Assembly: GCA_036172665.1 (NCBI GenBank) | Contig: CM069870.1 | Location: 59,954,212 to 60,018,211, forward strand | Direction: 5' to 3' | From: Prosopocoilus inquinatus | Lineage: Eukaryota > Arthropoda > Insecta > Coleoptera > Lucanidae | Length of the DNA: 64,000 bases | Shown: positions 11,651 to 23,934 of the stretch, in pieces | Position numbering within the stretch: the stretch's first letter is position 1 | How the letters are laid out: every line of letters starts with the position of its first letter | Notes under the pieces: model-generated | Told to the model about the DNA's origin: nothing | The model's input: the letters and a program-made list of their open reading frames with translations, nothing else | The model's database searches: none | Position numbers and translations under genes: made by a program

Positions 11651-11954
11651 CTAACACAGTTCCAGAGAGCATCAAAATTTATTTTTTCAAATTTTAAATA
11701 AATTTTGACAGCTGGCATGTTATTTCTTGTTCTCGTCTGGTTAGGTAAAGAACTGATGATTCGGCATAGTTAATTTATCCGCTACTTAAATTAACGAGCT
11801 CTATTCGTTGAAAGGCAGTGTTTTTCTGTTTGCTCAGGTGGTTGTCGAAACCAGTAGGGCTAGAGTCTGTGATTAATATCAATCGCCATTTACCGCCAAC
11901 TCTATTCCCGAAAGTATAGTTAACCGCAATAATCAACTAACTTTACTGGTTTTA

Positions 11955-12870
11955 AAAAAGGCTATTCAACAATTACAGCTCTTCATGCTTTTATGGACGA
12001 AATAACTTCCGCTCTTAAAGAAGGTAAGAAATCTGTAAGTTTTTTCTATAACGTTAGCCGAGCTCTTGACTACGTTGAACATTCTTTGTTAATCTCTCAA
12101 CTTGAACTATATGGTATTCGCGATGATGAATCTATAATTAGTCCGCATCTTACCTATGTGGTCGCAATCAGCATGTTAAAGTCAAATTTTTCAGAAACAA
12201 TACGGTATCTACAGTCAAATGTTGTCTTCTACCAATAACTATATGTATGTATTCCCCAGGTTTCAAATCTGGACCCTGTTTTATTTTTTAATTGTGTCAA
12301 TCGTATTATGTCCGTTTCAAAGTTCAAAAACCTTTTTTCTTGCATATTGTTTGTTTTATTAATCACACATACATTGATAATGCACCTACGCAGATGATAC
12401 TTCATTCATCATGATACATAAAAACGTAATACACTTACACATTACTAAGCCAATGGTTCAATATGAATAAACTGTTTATGAATCTTACTAAAACAAGGTT
12501 GGTTATTTTCCGGTCTTCATATAATTCTAACAATTTAAATATTAATCTGCGCTTAAATTATATGGACCTGAAACGAGAATCCTGCGTATAAATTTCATCG
12601 GAGTTCACATTTATGAAAATTTAAATTGGAAGTTGATGTACAAAACTAATAAAAAAAAAGAATAATATACCATTTGTTTTCAACTTCGAAATCTTAAATC
12701 TGCTTTAACCCATAATTTTATGTTATCATCTTATTAGATACATTCAAGATTACTGTATGGTATTTGTTTCTGGAGCGACTCCGTATCATCATCTGCTGAT
12801 GTATCGATGCATTTTTAGCTCAAAAACGAATCATACGTTGTATTGCCAATTTTAAATCTATTGTATAGTA
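11955..12870 (+). pseudogene. Decayed LINE reverse transcriptase fragment
   Basis: From about 11949 a frame reads GFKKGYSTITALHAFMDE and continues to SRALDYVEHSLLISQLELYGIRD. These are the conserved fingers and the FDxVxHxxLxxxLxxxGI block of LINE reverse transcriptase (the first catalytic aspartate region). The YxDD box is not readable. Further remnants are LTKTRLVIFRS near 12485 and AQKRIIRCIANFKS near 12818-12860, typical of the region after the catalytic domain. Several stops and shifts intervene. The last block lies inside the left arm of the foldback at 12808-13383. Orientation is plus, the same as the host gene. Confidence 0.75.
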
Positions 12871-13383
12871 TTTCAGTTATTACTCATTGGTATATATGTC
12901 AATCAAAAGCCAGCAGCTCAGTCGTGACGGGCGTGAAAATTTATTTGAACGTGAAAGTAAATTGGCACTCATTTACTTTCACGTTCAAATAAATTTTCAC
13001 GCCCGTCACGACTGAGCTGCTGGCTAGTGAAAATTTATTTGAACGTGAAAGTAAATTGGCACTCATTTACTTTCAAGTTCAAATAAATTTTCACGCCCGT
13101 CACGACTGAGCTGCTGGCGGTGCTATAAGTTAATTTCCTCAGCACAATCTTGTGTCTACTCAGGTAGTAGCAAACTACCGAAATTTTAATTTTTCGTAAT
13201 TCAATTCAATTTTAATTTTAATTTTTTTAATTAATTTAATTTAATTAATTCAATTCAGATTACGTACAAAAGACTTTTGATTGACATATATACCAATGAG
13301 TAATAACTGAAATACTATACAATAGATTTAAAATGGGCAATACAACGTATGATTCGTTTTTGAGCTAAAAATGCATCGATACG
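12808..13383. repeat. Large nested foldback (outer arms)
   Basis: Bases about 12811-12908 and 13273-13381 are reverse complements, sharing TCGATGCATTTTTAGCTC, ATCATACGTTGTATTG, ACTCATTGGTATATATGTCA and ATCAAAAG. The arm contains the 3' reverse transcriptase remnant of the LINE above, so a LINE segment has been copied in reverse. Between the arms lie the perfect palindrome at 12909-13024, its partial copy, and an AT-rich filler. Confidence 0.85.
12909..13118. repeat. Perfect 54-base-arm palindrome plus a partial tandem copy
   Basis: Bases 12909-12962 and 12971-13024 are perfect reverse complements with an 8-base spacer. They run from GCCAGCAGCTCAGTCGTGAC to the matching GTCACGACTGAGCTGCTGGC. 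Bases 13025-13118 repeat the inner left arm, spacer and full right arm with one substitution (TTTCAAGTT for TTTCACGTT). Part of the right arm and its flank (CCGTCACGACTGA...GCTGC, then GTTAATTTCCT) recurs at 37570-37660. Confidence 0.92.
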
Positions 13384-13389
13384 GTTACG

Positions 13390-14320
13390 GCTAACCATAA
13401 CCGGAGACGAGGAGAGGTTAAAGGGCATAACTCAATTTAATCTCGGAAAATATTAGCAACAGGTAATTACAAAATGTACCTGAACAGAAATCCAGACACC
13501 AGAGGAGTGCGTGCGCACCTTAACGTTAACGCAAATGCATCTATTATTTTACAAAATGTAATTAAATACTAAGACCAAAATATTGGCTGACAAATAAATT
13601 CAGAACAAGATGACTAATAGCGGATCCGCCACTGGGGTTTTATGTAATTGGTAATTGAATTGCAGGTTTACTTAGTTATATTCTATTCATGGTGTTAATT
13701 GCTCAAAGCGCAAGAGTTCATCATAACAACGAACACAAATTCGCCCTAAAGCCGTAGCCCCAAAAAACGAGAATCCCATCTGAATATCCATGTCGAGAGT
13801 TCCTCGTCCTATCGGTCCATCGCCGCAACTGTTGACGTGTGGAGACGCCAAAGCAGAACCGGTTCGAAGGGCTACTTCGAAGAAAGCCGACACGAAAGGG
13901 TTGCTTAAAAAAAGACGATATGAAAAGGATCGTCACAGAAAGGCGACGCCAAAGATACTTAAACTAGTGCTCAAAACTTGTACTAAAACTCAACCAAAAC
14001 GGTGGTACTTAAAACTTATAAAGGAAGAAAAGCACGGCAATAATAGTTTGTACGAAAACAGCAAGAATCGCTAACATGCCTGTCCGTAACAGAGGGGACA
14101 AGCTGGGGCAAACTCTAACGACTTTTTGATCCGCCAGGGCAACAGATTAACTCCGACCGAAGTCGTACAATTGCAGGATACCACGAGGTCCTGCCGATAC
14201 CAAAAAAGCATGTCTTGTTCACCAACGGAATATAGATAGCCATGGAGTCGCAGCGCCCACACGAAACACCGAGCCTTGAGGATAGCGCAACGATTACTAA
14301 ATGCTACCAGTGTTGCCAAC
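13390..14320. other. No supported feature; two weak open frames
   Basis: Frames at 13790-14074 plus (94 residues, lysine-rich) and 14071-14319 minus (82 residues) resemble no family I know and lack signal peptides or repeats. They may be chance frames in a GC-richer stretch. Confidence 0.3.
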
Positions 14321-14472
14321 CCTGTAAAGACTGTTTTCCCTAATACATAATCAGAGAAAACTCTTTTTAATTAATTAATTTAAAACCAATGAGTTTTACT
14401 GTAAACACTGTTTTCCCCAATACACAATCAGAGAAAGCTCTTTTTAATTAATTTAAAAAGAATGAGTTTTAT
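14321..14472. repeat. Tandem duplication of a roughly 75-base unit
   Basis: Two adjacent copies share TGTTTTCCC, AATACA.AATCAGAGAAA, CTCTTTTTAATTAA and AATGAGTTTTA (14325-14397 and 14400-14472). Confidence 0.75.
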
Positions 14473-14683
14473 TTTTTATTTTAATTAATAAGCATCTGAA
14501 ATTAAATTAAATTTTTATAATTTATTTCTTAAATATTTTCTAAAGAAAATTCGATGAATATTAAATTTAAAAATTTTCTTTAAAAATATTTTAAAAAATC
14601 AATAATGCTGGTCAACACAATTTTTTGTATGGTAGGAAAACAGTAGGTAGTCTTATATAACTGCAACTGCCGTGAACACGACT

Positions 14684-15174
14684 GTGACCTTGAAACTGAC
14701 GTAAGACGTCCAGTTGTTGAGATATAAAAACAGTCACGATACGTACATTCTTGCATATAAAACAAATTATGCATACAGCAAATGTGCACAAATTGTTACT
14801 TGCATTTGAACGCATGCGCAGTGCGACAACCATGTTTATAAAACCACGGAGGGAAGATTGGTGTACAATGACGTCACAGCGCAACGTCTTGTAATCTACA
14901 GGTGTAACTAAAAATGGTACGTACAGTCACAACGTAAAGTAATGAAAATCTGGAGAGGTAAACGGTCACTAAACGCCGCAGCTCCGCCGTCCGAAGTTGA
15001 CCGTTTACCCCTCCAAACTTTCATTACATTGCGCACCAACATTCACTCCGTGATTTGATCAACACGGTTGACGCACTGCGCATGCGTACAGATGCAAGCA
15101 ACAATTTGTTTGTGTTCATTTGCTGTACGTATAATTTGTTTTATATGCAAAAATTTAGTCAGTTTCAAGGTCAC
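14684..15174. repeat. Foldback element with arms of about 145-180 bases
   Basis: The left arm (14684-14865) and right arm (15030-15174) are inverted copies. Shared blocks are GTGACCTTGAAACTGAC at the outer ends, GCATATAAAACAAATTAT, CGCATGCGCAGTGCG and TTGGTG..CAATG at the inner ends. A smaller palindrome sits in the middle (about 14938-15032), with AATGAAA.TCTGGAGAGGTAAACGGTCA on one side and its complement on the other. No target duplication was clear. Confidence 0.82.
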
Positions 15175-15179
15175 CATCG

Positions 15180-18100
15180 TAATCTCCAGACAAAATTACA
15201 TAAATACCAACACATTTCACCCAAGCATATATTTTTCCAATTTTATTTTGTCGGCCAGTGTAATATAATCAAGCGATAAATGTTAACGAATAATATTTTT
15301 CCCTGAATTATTGTATAATTTCCCTTTTCCCTTTTGATTTAAACATTCTCCAAAACAACAGAATTTCACTGTCAATTGGCAACACTGAATGCTACATGCT
15401 GGCCACAAATTAATAAAGCCAAACTTGGCTTCGCCCCGAAATACGAAAGGGAGGATTCGAATCAAAATCACCATAACATAAACCAAAGTCAACCATGTAT
15501 AAGATGATGTCAAGAGAAACCAATGGCGTTAAACATCAAGTATCAAAGCAATTTATAAATCCATTAAAATATCAAGTGGATAAAAGAAGCGTACTCCGCA
15601 AGGCCAGGACACAGGGCCCCCGTAACCATGTGTGCAAAGCGTGCAGTGCACGCGGGGGACATGTTCAAGGGGCGGCAATTAGCTTCTTGGTCACTGGACA
15701 TATTTTGTAATTTTCTTCGCCCAAAAAAAATAATAGGAAACATTTTTTTTGTCTGGTATAAATTATTCGAAAAACAAGCCGCAAGTTTTGACGAAGCCGT
15801 CAACCTCACGGCAAAACGTCGACTAAAATAGAACAGTTAACCGCAGCAATGAAAAGTAGAAAAGTTTTGTAATTTTATTAGGTGAAAAAATAAATTATGT
15901 AAGCTGTTACAGTTTGGTTAACAAAAAAACAAATTACATTTCACTTTTTAAGTTTTTATAAATTTAAGTTCCTTTTGCTTTTGTGATTTTGTTTCTTCGC
16001 CCACTTACATTCGGGAGGGGGGGGGGGCGTCTAAACAGAGGTCTTCTCGGTCAGATGAGGAGAAAGCATATCGCTTCGTTTTTGGGGGCTTGCGGCAGCT
16101 AGGAACTTGAAAAAATTAAGGAAAATGTTTAAATAAAAGTGAAGGAGAATGTTTAGAGAAAGTGAAGGAAAATGTTTAAAAAAATGTGAAGGAAAAAGTT
16201 TAAAAATTTTTTTGTTTTTTGTTTTTTCCATTTCTTTTCTTTTAATTTTTAATAATTTTGATAATTGACCGTTTTTGTTTGCCCCAACTCATCTGCCAGA
16301 GGACGCCAAAATATAGATAGGCACGCGGGCGGCTTTTGACCTCGCGGGGTCCCAGCCAGGACGATACAAAGAACTGGAGTGACGCCGAGTTTTACAACCG
16401 AACTCGATGTTAAGAATAAACATTCAATCGAATTTCCACGAAAAGCTGGAAAAATGCAGTTGCAGGCGATTATACATAATTATTGAAATATTGAAAAAAA
16501 TAATAACTCCGGACCGATAAATGTTTAACATAAGGAAATTATAATAATGCCGAAACAGCGAAATGTAAAAAAATGATTTATTGCCGGAGTATTCTGAGAT
16601 ATAAGTATAAAAAGCTATTTACGAATTGCACCACAAAATTAGATCGAAAACGCGGACTGTGTTCCTATTGACTCTATAATTTACGGTTGCTCGTTTTCAA
16701 AACTTTCAAACAAATACAGAGCGACGAAGCTATAGAAGAATGCATACGAGAGTTCAGTGAGAATCACCTTGTATGTATTTCATTATAGAAAACTATAATA
16801 TTCTGATTAATTTTTCACAATTTCTTTCTATTTTAAATAAATTCTTTCCCTAGCTTGGCTGGCGTAGATCGCGCGACTTTTGTACATCCATTACTGTATG
16901 TAAAAATTCCAATTGAGCAAGCTAAAATTTGAAAATGGAAAACGCAAACACTATGAAGTACTTTATAGTTAGTGAGCACTTTGACGTTTCAGTTGATACT
17001 CTATCGGTTGAAATATCAAAGGTACTAGAAAATATTATTAACTTATTAATTTATAATAAACAAACATTAATCTAATAAAGTAAACCGAATGAACAGTTGT
17101 TTACATAGTTCGATCCTCATAACCTTGTGTACTTGCTTCAATTATGTACATTATTCACCATAGAACCATTATTAATTTTTCGCTTCGAATCACAGACACC
17201 ATATTGAATAGAATTTTCCATTGAAAACTATTTTCCAATAAAAAGTTTACACTTGCGATTTTCATGCGAAATAAATCGGATCAATATTTTCAACAGGAAA
17301 TCCGATATTGTAAAATAATATGTTTTATCAACAAAATTTTCATTTGAAAACATTCCGCCCAATATTTAATGTGACAGGCTTGTATTGGAAATGCCATTCA
17401 ATCAATCACTTACTCAGTTTGCTCCAAATACAATTGAACATCTGCGGAAGAATATTTATGGGCCTTTCGAAAAATGCGAATTAATGTGGATAGTATCAAC
17501 GTGTGCGGTGTGGACTAATTTCAAAACTAAAATTGATTGTTTTTCTAAAACATTAAACCTGAAATATTTTTTTTAATTGGTATTTTTATTCAAGATAATA
17601 AAACGTACGCTTTAAATGATCAGAGCAATATTTCGGTCTTGAAAAATGCTACTTTGGGAAACCAACAAGCATTTTTAACAAGAATTTTAATGTTTGAAAT
17701 AATAAACACATAATTACAAACAATTCGATGGAATTTGTTTGGTTTGTTTAATGTATTCTATATTATTTTAATTTCAAGATTGAAATCGAAGATAATAATA
17801 CGAATACAAGTTTTACAATTGCGTTGCATACTCCCAAAATTATTTTTCTTATTACATTAGTAGCCAAGAAAACACTGACACTAAAAGAATACAAGCATTT
17901 TTGTATTATAGTGATGTTGACCTTGAAGCTGACAAGCTACATATACGGCAAATTACAGTTGTAAAGGTATAAAAGAAAATATTTACGTCATGTCGGGCCT
18001 TGTTTCCAGAATTTACTTTTCGACATTAATTTTGACTCGAACTAAAGTGTAAGACGTTGGATGGGAGAGGTTGGAACCCCCTTTTGTCGCCAGTTCTTTT

Positions 18101-20205
18101 AAACAAACCGTACACGTTTGGATCTCGATTTTCTCTGCGAGCAGCCTTTTCTGGTTTTGCTAATAGCCAGAAATCGATTTCCAAACCGGTTTCCACATAT
18201 GGTTCTACTCTCGGAAGCAAAAAATAGTAGACAAGAACAGTTTCCTGTGATCATTCTTTCACAAAATGGTATCAAGAAAAGTAGTAAACCAAACCAAAGA
18301 AAAACCTGAATCTATATTTTAAGAGAGATTGTTATACGATAACAAGAGATTATAAAGAAACAATATGTGAATTCAATCAAATTAATTAGTTATTTAAAAT
18401 TTAACACTTGCCACAAAATTGAACGTAGAATATGAAAGAGAGAAGAGAAGATCAACAAAAATTATTGCACTTCTATAAAATTTGTTAGAGACTGAAATTT
18501 TAAGCAACAATTTATCTATTTTATTTTATTTTTAACACACCCGCGCTGATCATGGTTGCTTCTTAGGTACACTCTATTTAAATTAAATTAGGAAAATTAA
18601 CTGACAGAAAATAATTTTGAATTATGAAAAACTTTATAACGAGGAAAATTAAGACACTTGTCAAACCAACTATGTACATGCGGAACTACTCGCAAGCTTT
18701 CTTCTCTGGTGATATTTATTATAATCTGGTGACGTGGGGACTAAAGCTAGCTAGCCCCTGGATTTTCGAAGAATTGGCTTGCACCGGGAGCTAGATTAAT
18801 GCAACGCATGGAGCTTTTAAATGACTCAGCATTGATATTTTTCGTTCTGCAAAGCAGTGTAATGCATGTTTGTTCTTTCTTCTAACATGTTACCCTAGTA
18901 CCGCGATTTCCAAACTGGAAAAACGACGACTGATGCCAAAAGAACCGCGAGCAGTGTAAAAGAAATGTAATTTTCGCAAGAAAAAAGTATTAATAAAAAA
19001 TATATACGTATAAATAAACTTTTCTATTATTATCTTATGAAATAAAGTGGGAGGGAAGGCGCCGAAATTACGTTTTTTCTAAGGGGGGCGTACTAACTTA
19101 AAGTTTGGAAACCACTACTCTAGTATTATCTAATTTCTTGGCATATTGCAAGCTGACTAATGCTTTCGTTGTAGGTATAAGCTGCAAGTGTTTAATTTTA
19201 TACTTTCAAGTGAGCCATAATTTAACATGATTTCTAATTAAATAAAGTTAAATTAAATAAAGTGTACTGAGTCATACAAAAAAAATGTGTTAAGAATCTG
19301 GTGTCTTACAAAAGTTTCATATCCTTCTTACTTTTTCGTTTATTCCTAATCTTAATTCAACAATAAAAAATATTTTCGCGAAGCTGGCGTAAAACTTTAA
19401 TGAGTCGTTCATTCTTGACGTGTATTACAAATTTCCGTCGTTTTAAATCACATTTTGAAACGATTGTTTGAAATTAATTTTTTTTTTCTCGATCTTTACT
19501 GGAAAAGAACAACAATAAACAAAAAATTATAGGTACAATATCAAAGATGCCGTAATGAGAACGTACAAAATTTGGTCAGAATCGGCGCAGTACATTTTGA
19601 TTATATGAAAATATATAGCAAAGAATGGTCGAAAATCAAATAAAACTATGCACCAAACACACTTGAAAAAATTCATGCGTAGAAAAAACAAAGGAAAACC
19701 AAAACAGAACGACATAATACATAATTACATGAACAGAAAACAAATAGTCGACGATAGGTACTATTAAGAAAAGAACGAGTAAAAATCAAAAAATTAAATA
19801 AATCATCAGAAAAAATACTCGATCGCTAAAAGAAAAGAAAATTCGAACAAATAATATTGGAATACTAAAAATAGAATCAACAAGAAACTAAGAACTCTTT
19901 TGCTTGTTTTGGTTTCTCTTTGTCGTTTTCTTTACTCTCTTCACTATTTCAAGCTTTTTTTGCCGATAATATTTAATTTCAGAAGCTTTCCTCTTCATTC
20001 TTTACCTTTCATTGTTTTTTTTTTATTTTATTTTAACAAATTATATCTTCCAAATAGCTTACAGGTTTCTCTTACTTTCTTCTTTTGCTTTGTGTTTTAT
20101 TTTTTCACGCTCCATCGAAGAATCTTCGATCTTCATTTGTTTTTAGGTCTCCTTATTCTTCAGATGTACATGTATGTCGTTCTTTTTTTCTGTTTTGCTA
20201 AATTA
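15180..20205. other. Five kb with no recognised gene
   Basis: AT-rich intronic sequence with homopolymer runs, including a G tract at about 16016-16027. The only supported feature is the dispersed repeat at 18055-18205. Frames such as 15495-15710, 17385-17576 and 19900-20223 are short, low in complexity and unlike known families. Confidence 0.4.
18055..18205. repeat. Dispersed repeat, copy 2 of 2
   Basis: Matches 7850-8000 in the same orientation over about 150 bases with moderate divergence. It ends in AGAAATCGATTTCCAAACCG. The family is not identified. Confidence 0.5.
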
Positions 20206-20210
20206 CAGTT

Positions 20211-20385
20211 TCGGATTTCATAGACACGTTTCACAGTCTCTTTTATTTGCTTTTCTGATAGTTTTAAATTAGTTACCTGAGAGGTTTATTGCTTTTTGGT
20301 CAACTTCGGATTTCATAGACAGTCTCTTTTATTTGTTTTTTGACAGTTTTGCATTAGTCACCTCAGAGGTTTATTTGGTCAACTT
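20211..20385. repeat. Tandem duplication of an 80-95 base unit
   Basis: The phrase TTCGGATTTCATAGACA starts both copies (about 20211 and 20306). Both continue with CAGTCTCTTTTATTTG, GACAGTTTT/GATAGTTTT and GAGGTTTATT and end in GGTCAACTT. Confidence 0.8.
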
Positions 20386-20429
20386 TTTGTTAAATTTTAT
20401 TGTTTTCTTTTTAAATATTCTTCGTAGGA

Positions 20430-20575
20430 ACTAAGAGCTTAATCAGAATGACGGCAAACCCAGGCGCAGATCGCACAGGGGAAAAAGTAGTCGGAGTTGT
20501 TGACGCTGGTAGATTGATTGTGCAAGAGTATGGCTGAAGTAGAACTGGTAACTCTATCAGTCATAAGCTATTGCT
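20430..20575. repeat. Dispersed repeat shared with 28135-28290, copy 1
   Basis: Shared blocks in the same order: GAGCTTAA, GGC.CAGATCGC..AGGG, CGGAGTTGTTGAC, GGTGGTA/GGTAGATTGATTGTG, TATG.CTGAA.TAGAAC and CATAAGCTAT. No open frame or RNA-polymerase III box was certain, so a SINE is possible but unproven. Confidence 0.6.
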
Positions 20576-21710
20576 TCTGTTTCGGTGTGACCTATGTTAC
20601 GGGCTGATTTCTATTTCAAGAACGTTTCATATTTTATTAGTGAATTTTTTTGCGAGGCTTGAATCCCTCTCTGTCCATTATTCTTTGCTGATATCTTGAT
20701 GAAATTTGCATTTTTTTCTTACCGTTCGCTTCCTAAATACTTGGATCAGATTCTCCGTGGGCCCTAAATTTAGTTGAACGAATTTCAAGCATCATCTCAA
20801 TAGATTAATTGAGATATTTACGAAATAATCTTTGTTTGGTTTTTTTGAAGATCATCTGTTCACGCCGGCCATGACTTATCCAGAGCCTCCATCTTAATGG
20901 CGTATTTCGCCACTCGATTATAAGTGCCCATTTTCTCTGCATTTTCAACATTTGCAAGTTGCCCTCCACGTGGCGAGTTTGATTTGTGCGTAAGGTGCTC
21001 TGTCACTTTAGCAGTGCTGCCAACACTACCGATTTTTCGATAGATCTACCAATTTTGGATTCAGTCTACCGATCTACCGAATTCAAATTAATTCTATCGA
21101 TATTTGACAAAATTTTATATGAAAATATAAGTATAGAAAAAGAAGTAATAAAATCTCATTTTCCTAACAGTCGTATTGCAGACTGAGGTTTGTTAAACAT
21201 AAATTGATTAATACAGCCGATAACAGATAAAACTAGCTTACATATCTCGCGAAAGCTTAATGATGGATCATCAAAAATGAAAAATATAAACTGGCCTCTA
21301 GATTTACCCCTCCAATATAAGCGGCGTTGCATTGATCCTGGCCCGTTGTGCAGACCTGGAATCATTGTGTATAAAAATCAAGACTACACTTAAAAACACT
21401 AATGTCTTATAAAATCAAGATCTCATTTGAAGATACATGTATTATACAATCATTTATTTCCAATTAATTAGTGATTTAAATTATAACACAACACAAAAGT
21501 ATAAATGAGTATAAGTATAGGTGTCGTTGTGGCACTAGAATTAAATAATAAAACTAATGATAATAGTGTCTTTATTGCGATCAAACAAAGGACACAATTT
21601 CAACTCAAGAGAAGTATATAGAGGTGAAGTTCAGGAGGCTCTCTCCACTTAACCTTCAACTTATTTTACAATTAACTAAACTACACTTCATTTTTTATTG
21701 ATAGGCAGTA

Positions 21711-21780
<70 letters not shown>
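21711..21780. repeat. (AAT)n microsatellite, the 3' tail of the minus-strand LINE
   Basis: Seventy bases of uninterrupted AAT/ATA repeat. On the minus strand this reads (ATT)n and directly follows an AATAAA at about 21783-21791. It therefore sits where the simple-repeat 3' tail of a LINE would be. Confidence 0.8.
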
Positions 21781-22130
21781 GAGTTTATTAAGCATGAATT
21801 ATACTACAGACATTCAATAATTGTGCAAATAAATTCCCATGCTTAAAAGGTCAAGGTTCAGACGAGCTGACAAAAGCCAGATCCCTGATCTACCACCAAG
21901 ACTTAAAAAAAAGAAAAGAAAAAAAAAACAAGACGCACAAGTAAGGCTGATAATACGCTAATATCAGGGGCGTGGATACAAAAATAATCAAAAAAGAATT
22001 TATTCTAAGAAGAACAAAAAAAAATGAGAATGTAGAAGAAAAGAAAAGAAGAAGAGAAAAGGTAAAAGAGAAAAAAAAAGAGAAAACAAAAGGAAGGAAA
22101 AAAAATAAGTTCCGTAATTGACAACAGTAG

Positions 22131-23909
22131 TTAATAACTGAGCATTCTTAATTTAAGTTTCTTCTTGAATAATGAAGGAGACAGCTGAAGAAATCCTCTT
22201 GGCAGGTCGTTCACAACATCAACTATTTTGTATCTAAAACAACGCTTAAAGAATTCCAGTCGGTGACTGGGTATTGACAAAAGACCGCGATTTCTAATGT
22301 TGATGTTGTGAACATCCGTACGGAATCTAATCCGATTGTATAAATAAGGAGGGCACCTAAATGTTAAGATCTTATGATAAAACTGTGCGCAGTGTAAATA
22401 CCTCCTATTTTGAATACTTAACCAGCCCAGCTCAATAAGTTTATGAGAAATATGTTCTCTACGCTTAACACCACAGATCAATCTCATACAACTGTTCTGG
22501 ACTTTCTGGATTCTCGCAGCATCGAAACAGCTCAAGAATGGACCATAGACTGTGTCGCAAAAATTAAAATGCGACAGAACTAAAGAATCGCATAACATGC
22601 ATTTGACTTTACGTGATAATATGTGCGTGCCTGTTAACGAAAATTAGTTTTAAATTGGCGTAAGCCCTGCGTATGAGATTAGTGACATGTTTAGTGAACT
22701 TAAGCTCAGAATCCATATACAGACCCAAATTTTTACAGCACTCAGAAATCGGCAGTGCCATGTCAGCAGTACGCAAGTCCACGACGCTCGCCACATCAGC
22801 TCGCATACCTTTTCTTCCAAATAATGTAACTGAGGTTTTTTCCGCATTAAGTTGAAGAGCATGTTGCACTGAAACTTAGCTAGGCAGTTAAGATCCTCCG
22901 TAACTAAAGCGCATGCAGAGTTAACTTGATCGTTATCAAAAATATAATAAAGTTGCAAATCATCTGCATAAAGATGATATTTGCAATGTTTAATTACTTT
23001 ACACAATCGAGATGAGTATAAGCAGTATAAAAGAAGACCGAGGATAGAGCCCTGTGGTACACCTCGAGTGACTCGCAAGGGGTTAGAAACTTGACCGTGA
23101 CAGTAGACCCTCTGGGACCTGTCCATTAAGTAATTACGGAAAAAATTTAAAGCAATATCACCCAACCCATAAAATTTTAGTATAGAAAAGAGAATATCGT
23201 GATTAATGCGGTCGAATGCCTTGGAGTAATCGAGTAAAACTAGTATTACAAATTTATTACTGTCAATGGCTGCAACAATGTCATCTGTGATTGCTGTTAA
23301 AGCACTCGCACAACTATAATGCGGTCGAAACCCTGACTGAGTTTCAGGCAGTATGTTATGAGTTTCAAGATATTGTCGAAGTTGTGTATCTATAATTTTT
23401 TCCAAGATCTTAGACAAAACAGGCAAGATGCTGATGGGACAGACGTCACTCAGGGATTGCGGATTACTGATTTTTGGTAGAGGCAGGACTCTAGCCTCTT
23501 TCCAGCAATCAGGAAACAACCCATGAATAACACAAAAATTAATGAGATGCGTATAAATAGGTAAAAGAAACGGACAACTAAAATGTATCAAGTCAATATT
23601 CAAATTATCAGTGCCACAGGCTTTGCTAGAAAACTTAAGAAGTAGGTCCGATATAACGTTTTCAGTTACGGGATGAAAAGAAAAGTTATTTTCTAACTTT
23701 TCCGAGTTGTTAGTGTAAGACCGAATAGTATCGTCATAATTCGTATTGGATGTAACCATAGGGTTTGAGAAGTACTCATTTAAGTTATTCACATTACCAA
23801 TACCTTCAGGAATTACATTATTGCTACAATTATAAACACCAAATTTCTTTAACTGTTTCCAAACTTCACCAGATTTACTGTTCCTAATTTTGTGTTCAAG
23901 GAAATCCAA
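22131..23909 (-). pseudogene. LINE reverse transcriptase, frameshifted
   Basis: Reading from 23909 down, the protein contains VLPLPKISNPQSLSDVCPIS, then LLDYSKAFDRINHDIL (first catalytic Asp), RGVPQGSILG and the catalytic YADD in HLYADDLQLYY. The frame is lost near 22870, continues in another frame with LNAEKTSVTLFGRKG, then returns to the first frame near 22600 to end at 22131 with the C-terminal HRLEFFKRCFRYKIVDVVNDLP-type tail. GPLL is changed to GLLL after the PQGS motif. The enzyme would reverse-transcribe its own RNA at a nicked target; with two frameshifts it is inactive. Clade assignment (CR1/Jockey group) is from overall motif style only. Confidence 0.88.
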
Positions 23910-23934
23910 ACTTAAAAAAAGAAAGTCGTTCTCC

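Larger units (their letters stand above)
21711..23930 (-). mobile_element. 5'-truncated LINE (CR1/Jockey-like) with an (ATT)n tail
   Basis: The minus-strand copy spans from a simple-repeat 3' end at 21711 to about 23930. It keeps the reverse transcriptase and the C-terminal region. The endonuclease and 5' end are missing; two TAG stops lie just upstream of the readable frame. The AATAAA before the tail and 5' truncation are standard for target-primed integration. I could not define the target duplication. It lies in the host intron, antisense to the gene. Confidence 0.85.

Noticed and set aside
13150..13200. Possible third hammerhead type (GGTAGT..ACTACC followed by GAAA)
   Set aside because: A helix II-like stem and GAAA are present, but no CTGANGA precedes it and helices I and III do not form.
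13790..14074. 94-residue lysine-rich frame as a possible gene
   Set aside because: No homology I recognise, no splice or promoter support, low-information composition.
19900..20223. 107-residue hydrophobic frame resembling a membrane protein
   Set aside because: T-rich low-complexity DNA encodes Phe/Leu runs in any frame; no splice or codon evidence.
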